A stretch of 35,928 nt of DNA. It comes from an uncultured Lachnospiraceae bacterium. GTDB taxonomy: Bacteria; Bacillota; Clostridia; Lachnospirales; Lachnospiraceae. The number at the start of each line of letters is the position of its first letter. Within the stretch, counting starts at the first letter, position 1. The stretch is from positions 1-35,928 of the forward strand of contig CATLBW010000017.1 of NCBI GenBank assembly GCA_949879775.1. Direction: 5' to 3'. Positions 26,424 through 34,879 of the stretch are shown here, piece after piece. The notes beneath the pieces are model-generated. The model was not told the origin of the DNA. It did not search any database and worked only from the letters and a program-made list of their open reading frames with translations. Made by a program: the position numbers and the translations under genes.

Positions 26424-27257
26424 TTATGCTTTTAAAGAACTTTCTTTATGGGCAGACAGGGGTTGGGAAAGCCATTCTTCATAACGCTGTAATGCTTTAT
26501 TATGGACAGAGCTCGGAACTACCCATTTATTCCCCGATTCCTGAATCTCTCCATTTTTTACAATACACTTTGTGCCATTGAGGGTAAATTCCCTACTTGT
26601 ATCTATGCCCAATTCCCTTAAAAAGCTCAACAACATAGGTGTATGCTGCTGCCTAATAGTAGATGAAAACCATTGCTGGTCTGCAAAATGGATTAAAGAA
26701 CTCAGCCCATATTCCAAATGCTGTATTTTTTCATCATTGACAGCACTTCCTGTTCCATAACCGACTGCCTTCACGCAGTCTTCCCGCACCCTCAACTTAT
26801 AGCCATTTCCCAAATCAAATACATCTCCCACCGCAATATTCATGCTATTGGTTGCAGGGTCGTATGCTTTTGACTGATGTGTTTTAAATGGACTTTTTGC
26901 GCTCCATTCGTTGACTTCCTCTGGCAAATAATCTAACGCTGTATATATGGTAAGTATTTTGTTTCCATTTACGCTATAACTAGCTTCCTCTCCACTGACG
27001 GTTTCACAGGTGATTTCGTATTCATCTATATCCGGATTAAACCAAGGCTTTCTAAATCCATTCTTTACATCTACTAAAGTTTCAATATCACATTTTTTCT
27101 GAAGATCGTATCCATTGAGGCTTTGTGAAGATTCTCCTGACAAAATTCCATTAAAATAGTCCACAAACTCATCCGTGGAACCGTCTTTGGATGATAGCTT
27201 TCCCGTCTGCGAATTATAAATGTAGGTCTGAACAGACCCAATTCCGCTAATACTCAT
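26424..27257 (-). CDS. Unrecognised protein, GIGSVQ-type paralogue 2
   Basis: A 277-residue protein taken from the ATG at 27257, preceded by AAGGGAGAG. It opens SISGIGSVQTYIYNSQTG and KLSSKDGSTDEFVDYFNG, and shares long stretches with paralogue 1, including SKAYDPATNSMNIAVGDVF, LGNGYKLRV, EFTLNGTKC and GNKWVVPSSVHNKAL. The regions around residues 70-95 and 125-145 differ most. There is no signal peptide and no transmembrane segment. The two genes plus the broken copy form a tandem array, all on the minus strand. The hairpin GGCGTTT/AAACGCC lies 33 bases upstream. The function is unknown. Confidence 0.8.
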   Translation of the reverse strand: MSISGIGSVQTYIYNSQTGKLSSKDGSTDEFVDYFNGILSGESSQSLNGYDLQKKCDIETLVDVKNGFRKPWFNPDIDEYEITCETVSGEEASYSVNGNKILTIYTALDYLPEEVNEWSAKSPFKTHQSKAYDPATNSMNIAVGDVFDLGNGYKLRVREDCVKAVGYGTGSAVNDEKIQHLEYGLSSLIHFADQQWFSSTIRQQHTPMLLSFLRELGIDTSREFTLNGTKCIVKNGEIQESGNKWVVPSSVHNKALQRYEEWLSQPLSAHKESSLKA

Positions 27258-27600
27258 AACACTCTCCCTTCTGCATAAAGACATCGTTAGGCGTTTGCGA
27301 AACGCCAGAACCCGGAAGCATCCGCTTATCAATCCCAAAACATTCCTGGGGGATGCCGCTTTCGATTCTATCGGGATTTATGGCTTCATAAGCATCAGTA
27401 TATCCGCAGCCTAAAGCCTTTGATTGCATAATCGTTTCTCTTACATACGCTTTTACCAGGAGATACTTATATCTGATTTTTCTTTATGCCCTAAATTCCT
27501 ATTTTTTGCATGCACCCCCTGAAAATTCACTACAACCAGTTTTTTCTTGCTGTGTTCAGGATTGGGGATTTGTTTCGCAATTACCTAACCCTCTGTAAAC
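27258..27600. other. Intergenic region with a hairpin and a doubtful small frame
   Basis: This gap separates paralogue 2 from the upstream cluster gene. GGCGTTT (27290-27296) and AAACGCC (27300-27306) form a perfect 7-bp hairpin with a three-base loop. A related GGCGTTTGCAAAAC occurs upstream of paralogue 1 at 26120-26133. A minus-strand frame of 60 codons (27429-27247) overlaps the start of paralogue 2 by 11 bases, but it has no good ribosome binding site and resembles nothing I know. I see no promoter that stands out. Confidence 0.4.
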
Positions 27601-28380
27601 CTACCAGATTTGCCGTAAAATATTCTCCCAATAAGAGCCAATGGAAAGCTGCGGCCTGTAACCCTCAAAAGAATCCACTTTCTGACGCATCCGCTCTAAA
27701 TTTTTCCCTGAAACTGCCTCCATATAGGCTTCCTTCGTCTTCTTCTCAATATCTGCCGGCTTTTCCGGCGACTTCACCCCACCGAAAGCTTCCTTAATCT
27801 GCGCCATTACCTTTTTGGAGGCAGCTACAAAAGTCGTATGCCTGTCATATGCAAAATCAAGTTCCGCCAGCCGGTCGTCCACCGTCTCTTCCCTGCGCGC
27901 ACCTGTATCTTTATCAATCACATACGTTGTCTCACGGTCTTTTCGCGCAAACTCATCGACAATGCGGTCATGCACTACCTGATATGCCTTTGACATCAAC
28001 GCCAGGGAATTGTCAAAAGAATGCCCCGCTGCTTCGCGCCCCCAGGTTTTACGCTCCTCATTGACGACCTCCTGCATCTCACTCAGGAAATTATTCGTAT
28101 AATCCATGGATTTGGTGCGAAGCTGCTTAGCCAGCTCTGCAAAATCGGCCTCAATATCCCTGGCAGAGTTCAGCCCATTTTGGTTCAGGTATTCCCGCAT
28201 CTCCTTAGCAGATTTCATGCCCTCCTGGGAAAATGTGACCTTATCTGTGGCAAACTGCTGCACCTTTGGCCCGCCTTCTTGTACATTTCCTTGTTCCTTT
28301 GCGCGAGCCGCCATCTCCTCATAAGTCATGATATGCTTGTGAAACTTCGGCGTCTCCGTCCTGCCTGCATAAATTCCCAT
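27601..28380 (-). CDS. Unrecognised alpha-helical protein beginning MGIYAGR
   Basis: A 259-residue protein with GGAGAAG 4 bases before the ATG. It opens MGIYAGRTETPKFHKHIM and soon has TDKVTFSQEGMKSAKEM, a D-x-V-x-x-S-x-E-G pattern often seen near the N-terminus of helical export-related or flagellar-type proteins. The rest is mostly charged alpha-helix (for example ARDIEADFAELAKQLRTK and EKKTKEAYMEAVSGKNLERM) with no membrane segment or signal peptide. It follows the gene at 28390-29037 by 9 bases and is surely co-transcribed with it. I recognise no enzyme motif. Lachnospiraceae genomes carry many such uncharacterised neighbours. Confidence 0.75.
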   Translation of the reverse strand: MGIYAGRTETPKFHKHIMTYEEMAARAKEQGNVQEGGPKVQQFATDKVTFSQEGMKSAKEMREYLNQNGLNSARDIEADFAELAKQLRTKSMDYTNNFLSEMQEVVNEERKTWGREAAGHSFDNSLALMSKAYQVVHDRIVDEFARKDRETTYVIDKDTGARREETVDDRLAELDFAYDRHTTFVAASKKVMAQIKEAFGGVKSPEKPADIEKKTKEAYMEAVSGKNLERMRQKVDSFEGYRPQLSIGSYWENILRQIW

Positions 28381-28389
28381 AAGCTTCTC

Positions 28390-29037
28390 CTATCCCCAGA
28401 AATCATACTTGCTGGCCAAGGCAAAGTAATTGTTGCCCAGCGCATTATACTGGCTGGAGGCGCTGCTGATATTGGCTTTTGCATTGTCGGCAACACGGCC
28501 TGCCAGGAAAGAAAGTTTATCGGAAAAGGAACCGTCTTTGCCCAAGATTTCCTCCAGCTTATCCACGCCCGCCGCTTTGAATTTATCCTCATCTATCTTT
28601 AAGGCGCCGCCGCTGCCCCTGGTAATCCCAATTTCCTCCAACGCATCCTTCCCATCATAGTAAGCCTCTTTCATCATCTGGCGGTAACCCTGGTTCAATG
28701 GGGAAGATGTATCTTTTAAGGAATTAAAAGTACTGTTATAATTTTTTATCAGTTCCTGCGCTTTCTTATATATCGTCTGTAAATCACCGCTTGTTCGCGC
28801 CTCCTCAAACAGCTTGTCAGAAGCCATCTCCTCTGCGGACTGCTTTAACCCCTCCGCATATCCCTTTAATTTCTCATAACCTTTATTCTCTGTACGGATA
28901 CCCTTTTTGTTAAGCGCGTTTAACAGGCTGTTGGGGCTGCTGCTGCCGTTATTGATACAATTTAACAGCGATACATTATTGATAGGCAGCCCTGCCTTTC
29001 TCATGGACGCATTTAACATCTGCGTAGTAATTCTCAT
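28390..29037 (-). CDS. Unrecognised protein beginning MRITTQML (FlgL-like N-terminus)
   Basis: Taken from the ATG at 29037, where AAGGAGGATG lies upstream; the product has 215 residues. The first residues, MRITTQMLNASMRKAGLP, look like the start of flagellar hook-associated protein FlgL (MRIT/VTxxMxxN), but the rest does not continue as FlgL. The body is helical and polar, with a region TFNSLKDTSSPLNQGYRQMMKEAYYDG near residues 95-120. The C-terminal part contains FAVKADNAKANISSASSQYNAL-like helix sequence. There is no signal peptide. It is the first gene of the cluster 25247-29037. A secreted or structural role through the flagellar export route is a hypothesis only. Confidence 0.75.
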   Translation of the reverse strand: MRITTQMLNASMRKAGLPINNVSLLNCINNGSSSPNSLLNALNKKGIRTENKGYEKLKGYAEGLKQSAEEMASDKLFEEARTSGDLQTIYKKAQELIKNYNSTFNSLKDTSSPLNQGYRQMMKEAYYDGKDALEEIGITRGSGGALKIDEDKFKAAGVDKLEEILGKDGSFSDKLSFLAGRVADNAKANISSASSQYNALGNNYFALASKYDFWG

Positions 29038-29241
29038 AATGTCATCCTCCTTCAACTAATCTCTCTCTTTATTTATCGGAGAATAACCCACAGGTTTAAC
29101 GATATTGGCGCCAAACATCGTTTTATCGGTATAAAATTCTTATACGGGAATAAGCAGCATAGCGATATGCAAGCTGCCGACAATAAGACCAGATAAATCC
29201 CCCAAGGGACTGTCCAGAAACAATATGGCAAATTTATTTTT

Positions 29242-29310
29242 AAGATTAGGGTGTCAAAAGGTCTGAATTGGCCTGCAAGGGAAATTCAGACCTTTTGACA
29301 CCCTAATCTT
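29242..29310. repeat. 28-bp perfect inverted repeat
   Basis: The arms 29242-29269 and 29283-29310 are perfect complements of 28 bases, with a 13-base loop. The arms contain GGGTGTCAAAAGGTC and its complement. On the plus strand the second arm runs into TTTTT, like a very long terminator, but no plus-strand gene is upstream. On the minus strand it follows the nuclease gene ending at 29323 and is A-rich after the stem, so it would not terminate that operon well. A MITE-like or REP-like element is the likelier reading. The remaining 29038-29241 holds no gene that I can see. Confidence 0.75.
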
Positions 29311-29322
29311 TTTAATCAATTC

Positions 29323-29904
29323 CTAAGTTTCTCCAAAAAGCGCTGGATAATAATATCGAATAAAATCGGCTGCCTCCAGCGTATGTACCTCATAATAGAA
29401 AGAACCTTTAAACTGATCCAAGCCAAATTTAACCGGAAACTGGTCTACGCCTGATCGTTTGGCAAATCCCTTAAAGGCTTTGGTAATTTTATCGAAGGAT
29501 TTTGACGGACGATACGATGATGAATCCGAAATGCTCTTTTGATTATTATACACAACAATCAAAATTGTATTTTTTGATAGTTCTTCTCTTGTTTTATTTT
29601 CATTTACGAGAAGAAGGGTCAAGCTGTCATACGCCTTATTCCATAGGTGCTGACGCTTGATATTCCCTTCACCCTGGTTTTTAAATTCAATCAAATACCT
29701 TTTCCCTTCTTTTTCCCAATAAGCATCACAGGAAAAATTTTTCTCTCCACGATATTTTTGGCATAGCGTCTTCTTGATGCCGTCAAAGTTATACATCCTA
29801 TGCTGTTTCTCTTCGTCTTCTATCAAAGATTCTCCCGCATCTTTATCAAAAGAGAGTCCCTTTATCGTACATAAATATCTATTGTATTCTTCAATGATTC
29901 TCAT
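29323..29904 (-). CDS. PD-(D/E)XK-like nuclease, partner of the upstream ATPase
   Basis: A 193-residue protein. The stretch SCDAYWEKEGKRYLIEFKNQ (about residues 58-77) has the D-x(n)-E-x-K arrangement of PD-(D/E)XK nucleases: D60, E73 and K75 on two beta strands. A helix rich in basic and polar residues follows (RQHLWNKAYDSL), as in the family. The N-terminal 50 residues are helical and acidic. There is no DNA-binding domain that I can name. The gene starts 13 bases after the ATPase gene stop, with AGGGGTAGG before the ATG. I infer a nuclease subunit guided or gated by the ATPase. Catalytic activity is not proven by the motif alone. Confidence 0.65.
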   Translation of the reverse strand: MRIIEEYNRYLCTIKGLSFDKDAGESLIEDEEKQHRMYNFDGIKKTLCQKYRGEKNFSCDAYWEKEGKRYLIEFKNQGEGNIKRQHLWNKAYDSLTLLLVNENKTREELSKNTILIVVYNNQKSISDSSSYRPSKSFDKITKAFKGFAKRSGVDQFPVKFGLDQFKGSFYYEVHTLEAADFIRYYYPALFGET

Positions 29905-29917
29905 GTTTATCCTACCC

Positions 29918-31207
29918 CTATAACCCCTCTAAAGGTTTATACAAAAGTTCATATATTCGTTCCGTCTCTTGCGTTACATCTTCCACACGGTATAAATCAT
30001 CCTCCGGCACCGTAAGGTAAAACCTGCCTTCCAATGCCATCTCACTTTCTGCCAATTTCACTTCAATTGCCCGGATAAAATATGGGCTATGTGAATTAAG
30101 GTATATGACAATCCCCAGCTCTTTGCGCAATAGAACCAAAATCTCTGCCAAGACAATTTGCCACTCCGGGTGCAGGTTTATTTCCGGCTCGTCTATAAGC
30201 AGCATGTCTCCCCGTTTCAAAGCGCCATTCTCCAACAAAGTCTGTAAGACAACAAACACTTTTAATCCGGCAGAAAGATTCGACAACTCCACAAAGTTTT
30301 GCCCCTTTTTTTCAAAAAACCCAATTCCCGACGACTCATTCTTCAAGGAACCATGCGTAACCTTTTCCACAATATATGCAATAATCTCTCTTACTTTATT
30401 AGCTTCTGCGTATTCTTCATATGATTCCTCATCTTCATTGGCAATACGGTTAAGCATGCTGATACAAGTGGACGCAGGCTGGGAAAATTCCATCCTTCCA
30501 CCTCTTGAACCCCTCCAAACCCTGCCATCTGCCTGTATCAAATCCAGCAGATTGACAGATTCCATATAAATTGCACGCATATTAAAAACAATATTTTTAC
30601 TAAAATCAATTAATTTATCTCCCATAAATTCTGCCCGCAGCTCGTTATCTGGAACGCAAAAACTCATTTTCCCATGTTTGTTATTATAAAAACAGCTAAT
30701 TTGATTATGAAAGACTCTTCTCATAAAAGGTTCAACTAAAAATTTCCCATATTCCTCAGATGGGCGTTCCAGTATCACGCAGATATCATGAAAAAGGGCA
30801 CCTGCCTCTCGAGAAAGATAATCCGCTAATTCTTCATGGGAACGAATCCATTGGTCGATATAAGCCTTAAGGCCCCGGTGTTCTTTGTCTGTAATCCATT
30901 CCACCAGATCCTTATCCCTAATCGGATTTACAAATTCGTCCCCACTAAACCAAAATAACAGCTCTTCTGATATATCTTCTTGGGCTTTGAAAATTTTTAA
31001 TACCGCTTTTGAAACTACAATTTTAATATCATTTCTTCTGGACTTCAAAACTCTAAGGGGTAAATCTGTATACGCGTTTATCATGGCATACACGGCCTTG
31101 GCTATGGTCGTCTTGCCTGTCTTATTCAACCCGGCGACAACCGTTATGCCGTTCAGCGCTATGTCCGCTTCCTTAATAAGCGCTATATTCTCAATCTTTA
31201 AATTCAT
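29918..31207 (-). CDS. AAA15/OLD-like ABC-type ATPase, first gene of a two-gene module
   Basis: A 429-residue cytoplasmic ATPase, with the start taken at 31207 because AAAGGGG lies about 9 bases upstream and the family typically opens with LKIENIALIKEADI. Walker A is GLNKTGKTT (residues 26-34). The ABC-like signature reads LSAGLKVF (about 311-318), Walker B is MLLIDEPEINLHPEW (from about 335), and the switch histidine is H373 in NSHSPYF. These are the features of the OLD/RecF/SMC-like ATPases of many phage-defence systems. There is no C-terminal TOPRIM domain, so any nuclease must come from the neighbouring gene. The upstream region 31208-31375 has no clear promoter. Confidence 0.85.
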   Translation of the reverse strand: MNLKIENIALIKEADIALNGITVVAGLNKTGKTTIAKAVYAMINAYTDLPLRVLKSRRNDIKIVVSKAVLKIFKAQEDISEELLFWFSGDEFVNPIRDKDLVEWITDKEHRGLKAYIDQWIRSHEELADYLSREAGALFHDICVILERPSEEYGKFLVEPFMRRVFHNQISCFYNNKHGKMSFCVPDNELRAEFMGDKLIDFSKNIVFNMRAIYMESVNLLDLIQADGRVWRGSRGGRMEFSQPASTCISMLNRIANEDEESYEEYAEANKVREIIAYIVEKVTHGSLKNESSGIGFFEKKGQNFVELSNLSAGLKVFVVLQTLLENGALKRGDMLLIDEPEINLHPEWQIVLAEILVLLRKELGIVIYLNSHSPYFIRAIEVKLAESEMALEGRFYLTVPEDDLYRVEDVTQETERIYELLYKPLEGL

Positions 31208-31290
31208 ATGCACAATTCCCCTTTCCACGCAGATTGTAGCATAACTCAACAGGTCAAATTATACACTACCTGTTGTCTTTTCACAATACT

Positions 31291-31330
31291 AAAAAACAAA
31301 GTGCATACCACGTAAAGCAGCATACACTTT
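31291..31330 (-). terminator. Rho-independent terminator of the HD-GYP regulator gene
   Basis: On the minus strand AAAGTGTATGC (31330-31320) pairs with GTATGCACTTT (31308-31298) with two G-T wobbles around an 11-base loop, followed by GTTTTTTAG. It lies about 45 bases after the regulator stop at 31376 and before the ATPase gene, so it separates the two transcripts. Confidence 0.8.
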
Positions 31331-31375
31331 ATTTTATGGATAATGATATCGTCTTATTCTTTTACAGCGCGCCTC

Positions 31376-32452
31376 TTACACAAACGAGAACTTCCCTTCC
31401 GTCGCCTGGAAGAAGTCCATTTTCGCCATCTCAAAGCAGTCTAAAATCTTCGGTGAGAATATGCCGCATTCGCCATCCTTAATCATGCGCACTGCCTCCT
31501 CCACGGCATAAGCCGCCTTATAGACACGCTTGCTTACCAGGGCGTCATAGACGTCCACAATGGAGACTACCTGCGCCCAGATAGGGATCTCTTCCCCTTT
31601 CAATTTATCGGGATAGCCGTTACCATCGTACCTCTCATGATGGTATCTGCAAATCTCATAGCAGTAATGGTAGAACTCATTATCCTCCTGCTTAAAATTC
31701 TCAAGCAGCTCGCAGCCATAGATCGTATGCTTCTTCATCTCTTCAAATTCTTCTTTGGTAAGCTTGCCGGGCTTCAATAAGATACTGTCCGGAATGGCAA
31801 TTTTCCCTAAATCATGGAGCGCTGCCGCATTGGTGATGAGGTTTACTGACTCATCGGTAAGCCCATACTCCGGAAATTCATCTTTCACATACTTAAGGAG
31901 GAGCTTCGTAAAATATTTCACCCTCTGGATATGCTCGCCGGATTCTAAGCTGCGGAACTCAACCACAGAACTCAATGCATTAATCAGGAACTCATTGCTG
32001 CGCTCCAATTTCTCCCGGCTCTCGCGTAGTTGCTTCGTGCGCTTTTCTAACTTCGCCTCGATGTCCCTTCTGTTCTGGAACAGCTCGATAATATTCTGGG
32101 TACGGCGCATAACCACTTTAGGCTCAAACGGCTTATATATAATATCGGAAACACCGTATTCGTATGCCTTCACTTCACTTTCTGTAGTCGCCTCCCCGGT
32201 AATCATGATGACCGGGATAGAGCTGATATACCCTTTCCCAGACATGTATTCCAAGACGTCCAGCCCCGACTTGTTGGGCATCATTAAATCAAGGAAAATC
32301 AAAGACAGCTCTTCCCCATATTCCTCAATCTTTTTAATAGCCTCCACACCATCGGCCGCTTCTAAAATCTCATACTGCTCCTCAAAAATAAAGCTAAGCA
32401 TCTTGCGGTTTATCTCCACATCGTCCGCAATTAAAATGATATGTTCTTCCAT
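31376..32452 (-). CDS. Response regulator with HD-GYP domain (c-di-GMP phosphodiesterase)
   Basis: The N-terminal receiver (about residues 1-120) has D10/D11, phosphoacceptor D55 in LIFLDLMMPN, and the KPFEP lysine. A coiled linker follows (about 130-165). The HD-GYP domain begins near residue 170 with SLESGEHIQRV. The metal ligands appear in AALHDLGKIAIPD and in CRYHHERYDGNGYP, which carries the full HHExxDGxGYP signature. This predicts an active phosphodiesterase degrading cyclic di-GMP. The start was set at 32452, where GGAGGGATAGG lies just upstream, rather than at 32488. No cognate kinase gene is nearby. A role in motility or surface attachment fits the chemoreceptor in this window but is inference. 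Confidence 0.9.
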   Translation of the reverse strand: MEEHIILIADDVEINRKMLSFIFEEQYEILEAADGVEAIKKIEEYGEELSLIFLDLMMPNKSGLDVLEYMSGKGYISSIPVIMITGEATTESEVKAYEYGVSDIIYKPFEPKVVMRRTQNIIELFQNRRDIEAKLEKRTKQLRESREKLERSNEFLINALSSVVEFRSLESGEHIQRVKYFTKLLLKYVKDEFPEYGLTDESVNLITNAAALHDLGKIAIPDSILLKPGKLTKEEFEEMKKHTIYGCELLENFKQEDNEFYHYCYEICRYHHERYDGNGYPDKLKGEEIPIWAQVVSIVDVYDALVSKRVYKAAYAVEEAVRMIKDGECGIFSPKILDCFEMAKMDFFQATEGKFSFV

Positions 32453-32597
32453 TCCTATCCCTCCAGCGGCGCAGTCATTTCGCCACAAATATAAATTGAT
32501 TGTTTTGACACACTGACGCTGTAATGCTATCTAAAATAATGTCCATTCCATTCTAACATAACCCATTTTAAAAAATCAAGACATATCCACATTAAGT

Positions 32598-34832
32598 TCA
32601 CAGTTTCAGCTTTGCCAGCGCATCCGCAAACGCGTTGTTGACCGGTTCTTTCGCCTCCTGCTTCATCTTATTCATATAACGGGACACATCCTTCTTGGAC
32701 ACCCCGCCCCCGCTCTCCTTGCGGCGTTTCTCAAACGCGGACAGCTTTTCCCGGTATCCGCAGGCACAGGAAAACCTACGGTTCTCGCCCTCACCGACCA
32801 GCTCCATCTTCTTATGGCACTGCGGGCAGCGGGCATTGGTAACCTTGGATATCGTTTTGCGGTAGCCGCATTCCCTGTCCTGGCACACCAACATCTTGCC
32901 GTTTTTATGGTTGACTTCCAACATCAGCTTGCCACATTCCGGGCATTTCTTGTTTGTAAGGTTATCGTGCCGATATGTCTTGGAGGACGCCTGGATATCC
33001 TTTACAATGTCCACCGTATATGCACGGATTCTAGCCTCAAAATCTTTCTTCTTCGCCTTCCCCTTAGCAATATCTGAAAGCTCCTGCTCCCATTTAGCTG
33101 TCAGTTCCGGGGACGTAAGCCCCTGAGGCGCCAAATCCAACACCTGCCTGCCCTTGGAGGTCAAATGGATATATTGCTCACGCTTTTCAATCATAAAGCT
33201 ATGGAATAATTTTTCAATAATATCCGCCCTCGTAGCAACCGTCCCCAATCCTCCCGTCTCTCCCAATGTCTGCCTGAGCTTCTTATCGGAATTCTCCATA
33301 TATTTAACAGGGTTCTCCATCGCCGCAAGCAGCGTCGCTTCTGTAAAAGGAGCCGGGGGTTTTGTCTTACCCTGCGTTATCTTTCCACCCGTAAATAAAA
33401 CCTTCTGCCCTTTCGTGAAATCGGGGATGCTTCCGCTGATAACTTCACCCAGCATCGGCATCCCTTCCAGGGACATATCCTCCCCAAACGCTTCCTCATC
33501 ATCTACCGCAAACCCAGCTTCCTTTTGCAGCGCCTTAACTTCCTGCCAGCCCGCTTTCTGCAAAATACGCCCTTTGAGGGAAAATCTCTCCCCCTGGCAC
33601 ACTGCCGTCACTTCTGTCTGCTGGTATTCACAGGGCGGCAGCAATACAGAAAGAAAGCGAGAAACTACCAGCTCATAGATTTTGCGCTCGCCATACTCTA
33701 AATCTTTGAGGTTTGCCCCCTGCTCTGTGGGGATAATCGCATGGTGGTCTGACACTTTTTTATCATCCACAAAGGATTTATTGGCCGTAATCTTTGTTTT
33801 CAGCAGCTTGCCGCAAATTGGCGCATACATGCCGACACGGCATGCCCGAAGCCGTTCTGGTATGGTGTCCATAATATCCGCCGTCAGATAGCGGGAATCC
33901 GTCCTCGGGTAAGTCACAACCTTATGCCTCTCATACAAACTCTGCATAAAATCCAAGGTCTGTTTCGCTGAAAAGCCAAACAGGCGGTTTGCCTCCTGCT
34001 GCAAAGACGTCAAATCATAGAGCTGCGGGGCAAAGGATTTCTGCTGCTTCTTTTTTACCTCCTGCACAACCGCTGTGCTATTGACGGCATTCTTCCTCGC
34101 ATTTTCTATTTGCGCCTTATCAAAGGTACTGCTGCTGTTCTGGGCTGATTTCCATGTCCAGGATGCGCCGCCGCCATTCATCTTTAAGCCGTAATAATCC
34201 TGGGGCTTAAAAGCTTTTATCTGTGCCTGGCGCTTAGCAATAATAGCGAGCGTGGGCGTCTGCACCCTGCCGCAGGAAAGCTGTGCATTATGCTTTACAG
34301 TCAGCGCCCGCGTGGCATTAAGCCCCACCATCCAATCAGCCTCCGCGCGCGCTACGGCAGCCTCATATAACTTCTGGTAATCCCTGGCGTCTTTAAGGTC
34401 TGAAAACCCCTGGCGGATTGCCTTATCTGTAACCGAAGAAATCCACAGCCGTTTCATGGGCTTCTTCACGCCGGATTTCTGGATAATCCAGCGCGCCACT
34501 AATTCGCCCTCGCGGCCTGCGTCCGTGGCAATGATAATCTGCCCAATCTCTTTGCGGAACATTTGCTTTTTGACTGTCTGGTATTGATGCCCAGTCTTCT
34601 TGATGACCTGGATATCCAAATGTTCCGGGAGCATAGGCAGCGTCTCCATCTTCCATTCCTTCCACTGGTCCCCATAGCTCTCCGGGTCTGCAAGCTCAAC
34701 AAGATGCCCTAACGCCCAGGTCACCACATAGTCTTTCCCTTCCAGGTAACCGCTGCCACCCTGTTTACAGCCCAGTACCCGGGCAATATCCCTGCCCACG
34801 CTGGGCTTTTCTGCAATAACTAATGATTTCAT
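32598..34832 (-). CDS. topB: DNA topoisomerase III
   Basis: A type IA topoisomerase that decatenates DNA by passing one strand through a break. The TOPRIM domain opens KSLVIAEKPSVGRDIARVLG (residues 2-21) and contains ATDAGREGE (102-110). The catalytic tyrosine is Y308 in VTYPRTDSRYLT. The central domains follow the 744-residue TopB layout. The C-terminus carries two cysteine-rich zinc segments (CPECGKLM, CQDRECGYR, and a second CPQCHKKM...CACGYRE pair). AAGGATGGG precedes the ATG. In Clostridia and their mobile elements extra topB copies are common, but this one shows no mobile context. The exonuclease gene directly upstream shares the zinc-finger type, which suggests a joint role in DNA processing. 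Confidence 0.95.
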   Translation of the reverse strand: MKSLVIAEKPSVGRDIARVLGCKQGGSGYLEGKDYVVTWALGHLVELADPESYGDQWKEWKMETLPMLPEHLDIQVIKKTGHQYQTVKKQMFRKEIGQIIIATDAGREGELVARWIIQKSGVKKPMKRLWISSVTDKAIRQGFSDLKDARDYQKLYEAAVARAEADWMVGLNATRALTVKHNAQLSCGRVQTPTLAIIAKRQAQIKAFKPQDYYGLKMNGGGASWTWKSAQNSSSTFDKAQIENARKNAVNSTAVVQEVKKKQQKSFAPQLYDLTSLQQEANRLFGFSAKQTLDFMQSLYERHKVVTYPRTDSRYLTADIMDTIPERLRACRVGMYAPICGKLLKTKITANKSFVDDKKVSDHHAIIPTEQGANLKDLEYGERKIYELVVSRFLSVLLPPCEYQQTEVTAVCQGERFSLKGRILQKAGWQEVKALQKEAGFAVDDEEAFGEDMSLEGMPMLGEVISGSIPDFTKGQKVLFTGGKITQGKTKPPAPFTEATLLAAMENPVKYMENSDKKLRQTLGETGGLGTVATRADIIEKLFHSFMIEKREQYIHLTSKGRQVLDLAPQGLTSPELTAKWEQELSDIAKGKAKKKDFEARIRAYTVDIVKDIQASSKTYRHDNLTNKKCPECGKLMLEVNHKNGKMLVCQDRECGYRKTISKVTNARCPQCHKKMELVGEGENRRFSCACGYREKLSAFEKRRKESGGGVSKKDVSRYMNKMKQEAKEPVNNAFADALAKLKL

Positions 34833-34879
34833 ACGAAATTCCCATCCTTTTTCATCTCATATTTTATATCCGTCCAGCT

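Noticed and set aside
27247..27429. 60-codon minus-strand frame before paralogue 2
   Set aside because: It overlaps the paralogue start, has no clear ribosome binding site and no recognisable pattern; it is mentioned only in the intergenic entry.
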